In this document: positions 43,990-56,267 of the stretch, piece by piece
How positions within the stretch are numbered: the stretch's first letter is position 1
Layout of the letters: each line of letters begins with the position of its first letter
Origin: Trileptium ribeirensis
Taxonomy: Eukaryota > Nematoda > Enoplea > Enoplida > Thoracostomopsidae
NCBI GenBank assembly: GCA_030248225.1
Contig: JASANE010026736.1
Coordinates: 80,058-144,057 of the forward strand
DNA length: 64,000 bases
Reading direction: 5' to 3'
Program-made: the position numbers and the translations under genes
The notes under the pieces: model-generated
Told to the model about the DNA's origin: nothing
Databases searched by the model: none
Seen by the model: the letters and a program-made list of their open reading frames with translations, nothing else

Positions 43990-45690
43990 ATATTTTTTAT
44001 TCGCGAACATCAAAATTGTTTCCGACCTTAATTGAAAAGTGCTATGTTAACGAGCAATAAACGAAAAACTACAGGATCGCTTCGTTTAAGCCGCCGTCTT
44101 TACATTGAATTTGTTCGCGAACAGGCAAATTTTTATTGAAACACACCAATTGTCATGGAACTGGCATTGGTTGATTTCATCTACAAATTCTAGCAGTGAA
44201 TCGAATTCCTGTTCTTAATTGTTCCATAGCAATGGATATGGATTTGACATAGGGTTTTACAAAATAGTAGGGTAAGTTTAAGTGTAGGACATGAAAGGAA
44301 AGAGAATGCAAGAAAAATCAAAAGAAAGACTGAAATGTCGCAGACAGCGAAGAAACAGCACAGAAAAGAAAATCGAAAAGAGCTCCCAAAAGATCGAGAA
44401 ACAAGGCGAGCAAAAAGACGAAGGAAAACGAGTAAACACGAACAGACAGCGACCGAAAAGATCGATTAGGAAGAGGACAGAAAAGAAAAAAGAGCCTCGC
44501 GAAGTGCCGGGAGCGAGAGGTTTTCGGGGGAATTCGAGCGAGCTAAGAACAGATTAGGATAAGGACAGACCAGGACAAAAACCCGGCTCAAATGATACCA
44601 AACACAAGGGTGTAGACGCAAAATTGGGATTTGGCCTATTTATACCAACTTAGATATTAGCGTAGGAAGCATTAGCAGTCTGCCCTGTGTTAGCGACTGG
44701 GAAGATTGATGCCCCCAAGGGATCGTCGCACTAGCCTTGAAGAGGCAATTCGAATGAAGGGTAACACTGCCGTCTGGCGGTTGAACAATGTGAAAAATTT
44801 TAAAATGCCGAAACCGTAGAGAATTTAATAACGGCGGCGGCGCTATTATCAATTGTGCTGAAGTAACAGAAAGTCGGATAAAGACACGCTCGGTATTTTT
44901 GAAGATGTCTCCACGAGATGAATGTAACGAGGATGCGAGACTAAACTTTGTATGCGCCCAGCAATAACCCTCTTTGGTAATTCTCTTTGGTCATCGAACA
45001 TTTTTTAGCGATCCTATATCCATCTTCAAACGGTTTACAAAGATTTGCATCACTAGTTTAAAAGGTTACAAATAGTGTTACCGAAGATTTTAATGAAATT
45101 GTTAAGTGGTTGTTTGAACATACTTTTACAGAATTTTAATTTGAGGCTTGTTCTTCGGGAACAATATAGCATCCGACCTCAAAGTTTGTTTGCGAACAAA
45201 CATGCCGACTAGGTAGCGCAGCGCGTGTCGATTGTTGTTCGCGAACATGAATAAGTTTTGTGAATGCGATATTTAATCCAATTTAATTAGAATAATGCAA
45301 CACGCCACTGTTCGCGAATGGAGGACCCTGTTTTGTTGTTCCTGAACCTGGCTGCATTATGCGAGATTTAATTTTGATTTAATCAGAATAATATTAAACG
45401 TAACTGTTCGCGAATAGAAGAGCGTTTTATTGTTTGCAAATACTACGTTGTGCGTTAGCTACCGGGATGTAATTGCTTATCACATTCCTTTTAATATACT
45501 TTATCAACATAGTTTGCCCTAATGCTCGCGGACACACTATTTGAGAGTTCTGATCTTAAACGTAGGCATTTTATATCCAGTTCTGTTTTTGCAAAATTTT
45601 GTTAAAAATTGTTTTTCAATCGCTTTGACGAATGTAATTGTTCGCGAACTAATTTGTACAAGGGTATAGCAGAGGTTCGCGAACATATCC
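43990..45690. repeat. Cluster of TTCGCGAA palindromes
   Basis: The motif TTCGCGAA, mostly as GTTCGCGAAC, occurs near 44000, 44112, 45238, 45310, 45406, 45640 and 45675, with a one-base variant (TTTGCGAAC) at 45188. An 8-bp CpG-containing palindrome repeated this often in AT-rich DNA is far from expectation. The intervening DNA is not an obvious tandem repeat, although short shared phrases (TTTAAT near AATCAGAATAAT) suggest an old, diverged array. Confidence 0.7.
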
Positions 45691-46454
45691 GCTAATATCT
45701 TTACGAGCAAGCAAATGTGTTTGGTAACGTGACACTGACTAGGTCGATGTATTTCAAGAACGTTGACTAGTGCAAAGATACATTTTCGAAGAGTTATTGA
45801 ACCATTCAGCTACGTACTTAAACAGATGAGTATTTAGTTCGACTACAAAATGGGATTTTGTATCACGACTTCGAAATTTGACTGAATATCGTTCACGAAG
45901 AATCGATGGCAAACCGCAGTTTGTTTCATAACAACGTATTGCGGTTTGCGATCGCTTTTTGCAAAGCAGGATTATGACTGGGCGTATTTTAAGTTTACTG
46001 ATGCATTACCCAATTTAGAGTTGAAAATATAATCTTTGGTATTTCATATTACTGCAGTCGTAACCTGGTTTGGGAGATACTTTGACTTTTAATGTAGGCC
46101 AATGTAGGGCCGGGCACACATTGCTGTGTTCCCCGAGACGAGCCGAGTTGATGGAGATACTTGAGTTTTTAGAATTAGAGCTAAAATACGCAGATTGTGC
46201 AAAACGAGAATAAGTCTGTGTCAATTTATGTTGTATGTAGTATAAAACGCATACAACACTGGTGTGGAGGTGGGGCAACAATTGTAACGACGTAAAGGCT
46301 AGACGGTTCGAGGCCCGCTTGTGCTTTTTTGAGTCCCTGGTGGGCTTGCTACACAACAAATTTTAAAATTCTCACCTATTGAGAAAAAACTCTCGTGTCA
46401 GAAAAGCAAAGGGTTGTAATGTCGGTGACCAAGCGACTTTACATGCTTGCAGAA
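45691..46454. other. Non-coding DNA
   Basis: No gene or repeat recognised. Confidence 0.4.
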
Positions 46455-46457
46455 TAA

Positions 46458-46858
46458 TGCGGCGTTTACGTTACACAGGATCCCCCCATGTGAAAGTTTT
46501 GTCCACCCTGAGTGTCTCTTCCACCATCAATTATATGGTGTCTTGGACACCATGGTGTTTCTGATGGTATTTGCAGATAGTATACATAGGCAGTGTACTG
46601 TCGGTAATAGTATGGTGTAGACTACGCCATAAATTTTATATGGTGTTAGCTACACCATGTTGTTATTTACACGCAATATATAATGGGTTTGTGTATGGTG
46701 TCCTTGACACCGTCAGTAAAAAAATAAGCTACGTTACAGGTGTCTCATACACCATCTTTTGCATTACATAGTGTGGGTATATACCGTATAACACTGGATG
46801 GTGTGGTCTAGACGACAAAGTTTTTTACATGGGGGTCCTTTATAACGTAAACGCCGCA
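46458..46858. mobile_element. PIF/Harbinger-like MITE with internal hairpin array
   Basis: Terminal inverted repeats TGCGGCGTTTACGTTA... of about 38 bp with few mismatches; TAA flanks both ends (46455-46457 and 46859-46861). That fits a 3-bp TWA target duplication. The interior lacks a transposase and carries five short hairpins with GGTGT/ACACC-type stems. Confidence 0.85.
46535..46753. repeat. Array of five small GGTGT...ACACC hairpins
   Basis: ATGGTGTCTTGGACACCAT (46535-46553), TATGGTGTAG/CTACGCCATA (46611-46631), ATGGTGT/ACACCAT (46640-46658), ATGGTGTC/GACACCGT (46695-46713) and GGTGT/ACACC (46739-46753). Stems are kept while loops vary. Confidence 0.75.
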
Positions 46859-46929
46859 TAAAAGTTAAACTTTTGTTACTATCCTTAGACGAACCGCAGC
46901 GCATTATGAAACATAGTAGTGTACTTTAG

Positions 46930-49900
46930 TTATCGGGCGGTGCGTCGTAATCACTCAAAGGTGCCAAAATCCCGGTTGCCAATCACTAGCCGGCACCAAT
47001 AATTCGAAATTTCTCTCTCACCCCCAAAATGGGCGAACCGCCCCTCACTGGATTCGTCTCGACGAGACGTCTCCAAAAATACCCGGCTGGTCACGGTCCG
47101 CCGCACCGTTAACTAGGGATAACCGGCGAAAACGTCCCTACCGTAGTCGCTACTCTCTCTAATCGCTGTAACTTTAGTACCATTTTCACCCTTGTCTCCC
47201 CGGTAGCGATATAACCCCTCATTTAAATCGCCGTTGGACGACTAGTCCAACGATACCCGTCGTGCGTCGCTCCGCCCAACCGTCAACACAGAAGAGCCCG
47301 CTAAAGCTCCCCATACTAATATACATCGGAACCCATAGGTGGGTCCCGGCCCGCTACTACGTCCTTCACCCTCGTGTTTGGTATCGATCGGCCCATTCTT
47401 CGTCCTGGGACCGAATCTAACCACAGCCCCTCGAAATTCTCGGGACTCCCCCTGTCCCGCTTCCCTTCCCGCGCCCTCTTCGCGTCCTCGCTGTCCTTCG
47501 CTTTCTTGTCCTCATTCTCTCTCTCTCTCTAACCGACTTTTCTGGTCGGCCTTCTTGGTTGTCGCTTTGTTGTTGTTGTTGGCGTGTTGTGAGTTTGTAT
47601 TTATCCTGAGCGACCTTTCTGTCGCTCAGGACGCCATCCTGTCTGGTGTATGTAGCATGAGTGTTTGTATGTGTATGTGTGTCGATATATGTATGTAACA
47701 TATATATGTATATATATGTATATGTAGAACTATATATATATATAAGGACATAACATAAGAACGGACGCACGAGGTCAACGCTTACAAAAAGCGTTGAAAT
47801 TTTAGAGTTTTACGGACGGACAAAATACGAACGGGGGGGCGACTTTAGGGCCCTCCCGCGGACCCTAGGGGCCTTGGAGCAGGTCCCCTCACCAGATAGG
47901 AGTACGTCAGGGTCTGCCCCGTCTTTGACCTCGAGACGGGCGTTTTCCCATCGTCAGTTCCCCCCCCCCCCCGGCGAGCCGTTGAAACATAGGCAGCTGC
48001 AGAAAATTTCAAATAAGGTCGAGCTTTTTCGATGTTTTAAGGTGTCCTCATGAGCGAGGGTCACCTTGCAAGCTAGAGTGAGCTCGTTTTGGAGAGCGGC
48101 ATGTCGAAAACACAAAGGCCGAGTTGATGTTTGCCGACTCGAGATGGGCTGGGAAGAGCAAACAGTCAGAAGATGAGCAGATAGTCACGCTAATTGGGGT
48201 TGAAGAAGGAAATTGCGTGACCCCAAAGTCGTCGTTAGTGGTTCAAACTAAGCTGGGATCGGAAACAGTTTAAATTCTGTGAGTTTAGGATCCGATTTCG
48301 CTGGACATCCGGGAAATTAAGAATGGAAACGGGAAATTGGGACTTCAGAGTTTGCTTTTCATGAGAAAATCGGGACCAAAATCGCAGATTGTCAACTTCC
48401 GAGTATTCGGAAGATTCAAACTTGATGTCGGCAAGACTAATTGAAGCCGACTCTCTTTAAGGACATCGACGGCTTACGGTAGTCGTCAAGATTTGAATTT
48501 CCGGAAGCGTCCCCAATTGAACACTGAATTAAACCCCAAGAAACGTGGGCGTTGCCCGACCAACGACGATTGGATAGCGACAAAATCGCTATCCTAAACT
48601 ATGGGCAAAAACTTCGAGGCGACGACCAACTCGTCGACTCGTTGAATCAGTTGGACTTCGACAGCGCGGAGTTCGGTCGACTTTACTGACCGGCTCCGAC
48701 GCTCTATTTTAACGTTCATAGTTTTCATGTGACTCGGTTTTCTCTCGCTTTTCGTTTTCGCTTCGGATTGACTCGATGGACGAAAGATTTCCGCGTAGGT
48801 CTATACCTCGCCAAGGCGGTTCAGCTGGTGCTGCCCCAAGGATCAACAGCCGTAAGTGTGAGGAAGGTTTTGCGACAGCAGGGTTTATTTTCCCTGTCAA
48901 TTGAAGGGTAACAGGCCGTTCGTTGAGCTACCCCTTGAATGTAGCTCGCCCTTCGCACTTAGGTAGAAACACTCTCGTTCGGGTTCTAACTTCGCACCGA
49001 AATGCTACACATAACCCGTTTCTGGAATCAATCATTAATATCGAGTTCCGACGTAGGAGACGTTAGGCGATTCGGGATGTGCCCGTATAGAGTGCAGTGA
49101 GGACTGATCAAACCAATTCGAAGTCTTTCTGATTTCCCGTGGTCTTAGGTAGGACAAAACAAAATGGACGTCTCTGGTCCACGCTGTACATGACTTGCAA
49201 TTCTTGAGGTAGGATCATTGAATTTTTGTTGAGCAGACCACGGCAAAACTTTCCGACGTCTAGAAGCTGAACCGGTATTGATTTGCTTTACTTTTATGTT
49301 TACGGTTTACAAATTTACAGTTTAGTGGATTGTTCAACGCCCATGCAGTGTTTGGGCTTGTACAGAAACGCAGATTAGGGATGGAGGACTAGCCTTTTTC
49401 GGGCTTTAGGAAACCCTTAAAATTTCATTTTACTCTTTTCTTTTGAGCTAAGAAAATTTGGGAACACAAAGGACGGATCAAATTCTAGGTACCGTCACTT
49501 GAGTTTAAGGTGTTTGCTGCTTACGCGGAATGTTGCTTAAGGATTTTCTCGGTTTAATCGTTCGACACCGACTCTAGGGCGTTTCAACAAATTTAGTAGA
49601 TATCTCACCTAAATACAAATTTCATTGTGACGACTGACCGGAGTAACTTTAGGTGTCCCTCTTGAGCCCCGTTTTATCCAAAAATGAGCTGGAAAATTAT
49701 CATTCATGCAGGGCAAATTTTTACTTTTGTGCGTGCATCTCTCGCAACCGACGAACATTACGGTATCTGAGTGACCTGTAACTCATATGTTTCATTTTGC
49801 CTTTTGCATGCTTTGCTTATACTGTGCCCATGAGTGAAGTTGTATTCACCCTGTGCTGGAAATGCCGGACGTTATTGCCTCCCGTGTTCAAGGTACAAGT

Positions 49901-50880
49901 CTGGGCTGCAGTCTGGTGTACAATGGTACCGCACATGTCGAGACCACGGGCACTATTTCAGGAATTGGTTGTCATACTCTTAAAGTAATTAACTAACTAA
50001 TTAACTTATCCACATACTAGTATTGCATATCAATCTGTCGGCGTATTTGCTAGCGGAAGTAATATCATAGCAACGTCTTATTGCTTCAACTATTCTGCTT
50101 CTACCCATATTTGTTGGTCGCTTTAACCTATTCGGGCGTCTGGACTGCCAGTTTGTAATCGATTTGCCATCCATTCGGACACTAACTTCCTCTTGGACGG
50201 TCGTCATGCCCGACTAATTGAATATTATTGGCTGTTTGGGATTATCGGACGCTTCTCTCGCTTTGGCTCTTACTTGGATTTCGGGAGATTACTATATTCG
50301 CCTGCCTGGACCTATCGCCGTCGATTTCAACCGCTTTATTCGTTCAACTAAGTGCCTCGGACTGCTTCACGGACGTGCCTTGAAATCAAACGGGTAATCG
50401 CTGCGCTGTTGGTCTGGATCTCGCTGGTGCCGGAAGATATTCATCGGACATTGTAAATAACATTTTGTTTTATTTTGTTCTAGTTTAACTTTTGCTGACT
50501 TTAACGTTATCACTTGTTGTTCTATCTTTGTGTGGTCTCTATCTTGTCTGTTTTTCTAGCTCGATTTGCTTATAACCGTGAAGCTGATTACGGACTCATT
50601 TGCTTGTATAACCGATTTAGTGCTGACCGGGACCGTTGTGTTTCTATAGTAATAACAGGATAGTGTGATCTACCTTTGGTTGTTTAGCCCAGCAGGCCAA
50701 GGTAGTTTTATTCAACGCGAACGTGATTATTCGTACCACCAGTAACACGTTTTTGGCTGTGTCCGCACGGGATTTAACGCACCAATTTCACACCTTTTTG
50801 GTTGTTAATTAGGCGCAGGTTATCTGATAAACAAGTGTACGCATTTGTCTGCCGAAGTCGGGAAAACAACGTTTACGCCC
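46930..50880 (+). other. Probable 5' LTR and leader of element 2 (boundaries not found)
   Basis: The stretch lies directly upstream of element 2 gag and is GC-richer than its flank. It has LTR-like structure: perfect hairpins at 47232-47252 and 47605-47630, a TATATATATAAGG box at about 47735-47747, then leader-like sequence without a long frame. TGTACA at 49917-49922 followed by TGG resembles the LTR end/primer site layout of element 1. No 3' partner is in the window, so the LTR cannot be proven. A C run at 47961-47974 is present. Confidence 0.35.
47605..47630. other. Perfect 10-bp-stem hairpin
   Basis: CCTGAGCGAC, loop CTTTCT, GTCGCTCAGG. It lies in the presumed leader/LTR of element 2. Confidence 0.8.
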
Positions 50881-52885
50881 ATGGATTCTAACGCTAATCA
50901 TAACGGAGACTTGGAGACGAGCGACTTCTTCGGTGCTATGGACGGCACGATGGAGGACGCCGGACGGACTAGGCCCCGACGCACCGCTGGCACCGGTGAG
51001 CGACCGCTCACACCCCCTCCGCCTCAACCTACTGGACACCTGGTCGTGGAGAAGCCGCCGAATTGCTCGGCTCGGACCTGAATGCTACGAATGCTATCTC
51101 ACACCATCTATCTACCCAACCCACCGGCCCTCCAATGATACCGTTGAGGGACATGCCAACCATTGACGGGAAACCAGGAGGTCAGGATTTCGAGGATTGG
51201 GTTCGTATGTATAATCGTCTCGCTAATGCCAATGTTTGGGACGATCGTCGAAAGCTGATTTGTGTACCAGCTCTCTTGCGTGGGCCGGCAAGGGAGGCCT
51301 TTGAGGGCCTTCCACCGGCGAAGCGCCAAAGTTTTCTGGGACTAGTTGCTAACTTACTCTTTTTGTTTTCGTCTTCTCGTAGACCCGAGAAATCACTATC
51401 AGGACTTTGTACTCGACAGCAAGGAGCTAATGAACCAGTTGCAATGTATGGCTTAGAGTTGCAGAAGTTGTGTGATCGTGCCTTCCTTGATATGGCGGAT
51501 TAACAAAGGGACACCATGCTCCGCATGTTCTTTCAGAGGGGTTTACGACCCGAGGTGCGCAGGCAAGTCCTTAATCAGATCCACGAATGGCGACGTTTCG
51601 CGATACTGTAGGTGTTGCTAAGCGGTATGAGGATGCCAATGCTGCTTGCCCTGACCCAGACGCTTCGGTCACTAGTAAGCCCCGCACTAAGACGGTCAAC
51701 TCGCTCCTTGAGGAGGGTGGTGAAGGTCTGATCACACAACTGCAGTCCATGATTGAGGAACACCGCAAGGCTAATAATAGTAATTGTTACACGATTAGCC
51801 GACTATTGGATGTGATCGATAAGCGAGCCGAGAACACGCACCAGCTAAATGCACTCGCGCAGCCGTTTGTACCCACTGTTGCCGCCGCGCCACCGCCACG
51901 CGCTCTGCCGCCGCCAATTACCTGCTACCGTTGTGGAGAACCAGGATATGTTATGCGCGATTGCCCGCATCCCGCACGCTATCCGCCAGCTGCTAACAAG
52001 GCGCCGCGTAACGCCGAGCCCGTATCAGTTTATGTTTCTAGCGCTGTACGCCGAGAGCGAACGCAGTACCAACCCAGGAACTACGGAGGAACTTACCCGC
52101 GAAATGATAACTATACTATGGGCCGTGGAAGTCCTCAACCACCTCCGCCTCGTCGTTTCGAGACCGGAGCTGGATGCCGAAATAATCCAGGATGGAGTAA
52201 TGGAGGAAATCGTCAGAATTTGAACCAACCTGGGTATAATCGTCCACCCCCAGGTTTTGCTAATAATGTTCGCGGAAATGGAGACTACACAATCAACCGA
52301 CAACCCGCTATGTATAACAACAGGCCAGGACAGGCAAATGGACACCAGAGAGTCTCTAATGAGCGACCTCAGTTTGAGCGCGGTATAGGCCCCCAGCAAC
52401 AGTCTAATCGTCCCTATGCAGGAAATGGAGGAAATAGGAACGGAGGTGCAGTAGAGCGCCGCCGATATCAACTAAACTGCAGTGCTTCGCAAACAAAAGG
52501 TAATCGTGAACCTAGCCCAGCCACTACCCATCGTTTAGATGTGCTCAGTCGCGAACTCGGCATGATCCAGGGTAAGTTAGGGTATAGCGCCCCGACTGGA
52601 CGCGTGAATGCTATTGCATTTGCAGACGAACCGCAGTATGACGATGATGGATACAAGATGAACAGGAACGATGACGACATAGACTTTCCTGAGATGACGG
52701 ATGGACTTGTTGAGCAGCATCTGAACGTGATTACGACCGCTCCTTGGGCTGACGCCGCGCGTGTTCCTCGGAGTAGTGTTTCGTTCATGCCGATCGACGA
52801 TCCTGAGGATAGGACATTGTGTTCGACGGACGTGGACAATGAACCGTGCCTGGGCGAAAGCACTAGCACTGTATATAGCACCTAA
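50881..52885 (+). pseudogene. gag: gag of element 2 (broken)
   Basis: ATG at 50881 in a good context (GCCCATGG) opens a short frame. It shifts near 51063 into the Gag core (FEDWVRMYNRLANANVW, RKLICVPALLRG). A TAA at 51501 and a further shift near 51585 follow. The last part (51587-52885) has a helix (LDVIDKRAENTHQLNAL), a zinc knuckle whose histidine is replaced (C-YR-C-GEPG-Y-VMRD-C) and a G/N/R/P-rich nucleic-acid-binding tail. Homologous to element 1 gag. Confidence 0.8.
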
Positions 52886-52912
52886 AATCTAAAATACCAA
52901 AAAGAGGGTTAT

Positions 52913-54618
52913 TTGTATATGTCATGTGTGGATGTACCTAGCGCAAGTTTCGATCCGCTTGTATATATGCCTGCGATCGACTTAGAGAGCGAACCGCGAG
53001 GCGAGCGACCGATCGATCAATCGAACCGTCCGGCCATGCGTGGGCCTGGAATGAACAAACGGACTTTAACGGCATTGGAAGGTAGTAATGGTAATGTTGA
53101 GATTTGTGAAGGAATGGAAGACGGATGTGTTGGAAATTATAGGTTGAGTGAATTTAAGAAAAGTGATGATTTTATTGCGGGTAGTCCCCAGGGAATCACC
53201 TCAAGGAGGAATTCCGGAACCCCCAGCTCTTTGGAGATGACTGGAAGGAAAGTGGAAGATGATGTTGATGTATTTGAGCCAATATTATTATTTTTCTCCT
53301 CTGTGGCTGGCCATCCGAGAGAGTGTGTGGATTATGTTGATGATGTTGATTATTCCGGCAGGGAAGCCGATGACGTTGATATGGCTTAGGAAGATATGGA
53401 TTGATTCGGGTCGTCGTGTGAGACACCCATGGAGCTTTTAGAGACCAATGGACGGTCAGGAACGATGGAAGCTGAGACGTACGATGTTAGGGCCCTCTCG
53501 GAGTCGTCCAGTCCTAGTTCCGTTCTAAATTATAGGTCGTATGATGTAGTATGTGTGTCGGACCGCCGCGCGGGTGGTCCCTTGTGTGAGTGTGAGAATT
53601 GTGTGTCGTATGAACTTGCTGATTTACCTAGGTTAGGTCGCGCTTGCAGTCTTAGTGAATTTATGGCGGATAATGATGGAAGTGAAGTTGATGTAATTGA
53701 TGCTATTTTGAACCGGCCAATTATAGTATTGATGGACTTGAGGTGACTTTCCCGACCTCATTGGCAAGTGGTTCCACGGTCATTGGGTCCTTCCTTGATG
53801 CTGACCGGGGCCGCCCTTGTCACCCGTATCTAAGCAGAGGTAGCAACGGGTTCGCGACCGCTTGCACCAATGAAGAGGGTATGATCGTTGGGGCTGAAAG
53901 TATTGCCCGGGGTCTGCCCAGATACGGGGATGTAGATGGCGGGGTGGCAAATAAAAACCGCCCATCGCATTGTGAGGCTTCCGTTGCGCCCACCGTTGCT
54001 GAAGCGCGCAGTAACGTTCCCCATGCTGAGCTAAGTTTTTTCAATAACTTGTGTGATGAACCTGATGTTAGTGATGATATTGTTGATCAGAAGTGTAGTG
54101 AATTGAAGGAGTCGGTTGAGCTCCTATTTGAACAAAGTGGATCCACAGCGAGCGATGCGAATCATTTAAGCGAAGCGAAAGTGTCTAATCTAAGTCAGAA
54201 TATTATGCATGTACTTAGCGAATATGAGGATGAAAAGGATGGTAAGCCTGAGTATGAAGTAACCAACGCTCCATGTCACTCCGACGACAGTTATGATGAA
54301 GCCAGCGATAGCGAACTCGATGAGGAGCGCCTGTTGAGCGACGAAGAGTTCTGGGCGAATTGGGAAGATCTGAACGCTGTTTGGTACCGACGTGGACCTA
54401 CCCCCGATGTGCGAGAGTGGCACCGTGAAGGAGTGTGGGAAACGCGTCGGGCACGTGAGGCACTTCGAACCCCATCGGACGACGGTATTGATTTGAGCCT
54501 GCGAACAAGTCATTTGTCAATCCGCTCCGAGGACGCCGATGATACCCCCAGCGAGGATGAGACCACCGAAGAACATAGTGATGAGAGTGAGTCGATGGAC
54601 GCGCGCGAGCTGAGATAG
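52913..54618 (+). pseudogene. Acidic linker between gag and X, element 2
   Basis: Three consecutive frames (52913-53389, 53429-53746, 53743-54618) encode hydrophilic, Asp/Glu/Ser-rich sequence, most acidic near the end (DEERLLSDEEFWANWEDL, then EDADDTPSEDETTEEHSDE). It holds the position of the acidic linker of element 1. No domain recognised. Confidence 0.5.
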
Positions 54619-54874
54619 TGCAGGGGAGGATCCTATCGAAGGGTCGCCGCGTATGCGCCCGGGTAATTTACGTGAGTCCGCTGACACGTTGTCCAATGTT
54701 TCTAGCGATATTCTGGGATTCGCCGAAGAGGTTCCTTAAGCCCTCTGGTAATTCGGATAGCCCACTCAAGAAATCTAAGACAGCTGAGGATGAATCCGTC
54801 GAAGGGAGACCAAGTATGTCCCCGGTAATTCGGAGGAATCCGCAAGCATAGTCAGTGAACATTCAGACGCATGT

Positions 54875-56230
54875 ATGGGACGAAAACAGTTACTTGACCT
54901 TGTGAAGGATGCGAACGATGAACGATCACGCCGACTGGACGAGCAACTGCGTAGCATGTATGGACTTTATCTTACAAACGATACCCCGATTGAACGAGGA
55001 CGCGTTCGCTTACTGACAGCGTATGAGCAAAACCGACTTGTTGGACCGGACGCATTGTTTGCCATCCCTACTGATCATGCCGAGACCTCGAACTATCAAT
55101 ACCCGCGCATTGAGGTAACCGAAAATTCGACCCCTTATATAGCGGAATGCCTTATTCCGATTAACTTTAGAGCAGGTGAGAGCAATGTTGAGTTCGGACA
55201 GTCTGCGGTACTACAACCGCAGGCCCTTTTTTACAGGCGAGTTGTGCTAGCCATGGGGCAATTGAACAGCCTGAGCAGGCTTTTTGATGTCCGCTTCGAA
55301 TGTAGCGACGACGCAGCTCTTCAACGAGATTCTGCCATGTTGAGAAGTATTTATTCCAGGTATGGCCTCCCCTATCGACCATCGTGTAACTGGATTGTAC
55401 CTCGATCCAGTGGCTCTTGCCTCGTTGGAACTCCTCATGGAATTGTTGGGTCACTGCGTGAATGGCCACACGCTCCAGCAAGTCATGGAGAAGGAATTTG
55501 AGGCAGAGTTGAGCATGCACCCAATGTGCCAAGAGTGTAGGAGGAGTCATGCCCGACCGACATCAAGCGTTGATCCCTGCTGCTATTTTGTCGGACACCA
55601 CGGAAAATGGAACTACCAAGGTACTTTAAGCGCTGCTTACGCTTCTATCCGCATTGACGGGTATATAATACCTAACTGGCGTTACTATATTGGTATTCAG
55701 ACGCCCCGAATGCAACGGCTCTCCCGTGCCGCCAACATCGACTTGCACGAGATGCTGTGCGGAGCGCCCCAGCTGTTGGAATTCATCTATAGCAATCAGG
55801 GCAGTGAGGGAGTCCCAATAACTACTTTTGTTCAGTACGCAATGAGCTACACGGAGTTTACAGACGAGTCCCATAGGCGAGATCGATTAGTATTGCTGTG
55901 TGTGCGCCTAAGACTCCTACGACGCCCCGCTGGTGTTAATCTGCTCCAGATTGAGAGTGGCGAGACAATAGGTGAGCACGTTGAAGTAGACTACTTGATC
56001 TCGGAACCGTGTACACTCCGACGCTGTAGTATCAATAGCTCTACTCAAGACTTGGACGAACAGCTGGCCCTAGCGGTGGCCGACTGTTTGAACACGTCCG
56101 CAGAGGAGCGAAATGAACCAACGGTAGAGAATGTCCGACCAGTTGACAGGAAAATCCCGAATGGAACTGATGGACAAGCAGTGAATAGCGAGGATGAATC
56201 AGAGCGTCCCCGAAAGATGAATCGACCTTC
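54875..56230 (+). pseudogene. Region X of element 2: conserved, unknown function
   Basis: The first part (54875-55501) carries the QALFYRRVVLAMGQL segment shared with element 1. The frame shifts around 55370 into a second part with C-QEC, a downstream CC, a HHGKWNYQGTLSAAY motif and a Leu/Arg-rich helix (RLVLLCVRLRLLRR), matching the later X block of element 1. The second part reads without a stop into the signal-like segment of env, so X and env share a frame here. Function unknown. Confidence 0.65.
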
Positions 56231-56267
56231 CTCTCCTGGCCTAAATGGCCTAGGTCAAAATACAGGT

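Noticed and set aside
44291..44557. 88-codon ATG frame rich in Lys, Glu and Arg
   Set aside because: It lies in a purine-rich low-complexity tract; such tracts are open by composition. No domain, splice signal or homologous copy is visible.
47690..47747. TATATATGTA tract as a functional element
   Set aside because: It is a simple microsatellite; only a TATA-like role at its end is possible and unproven.
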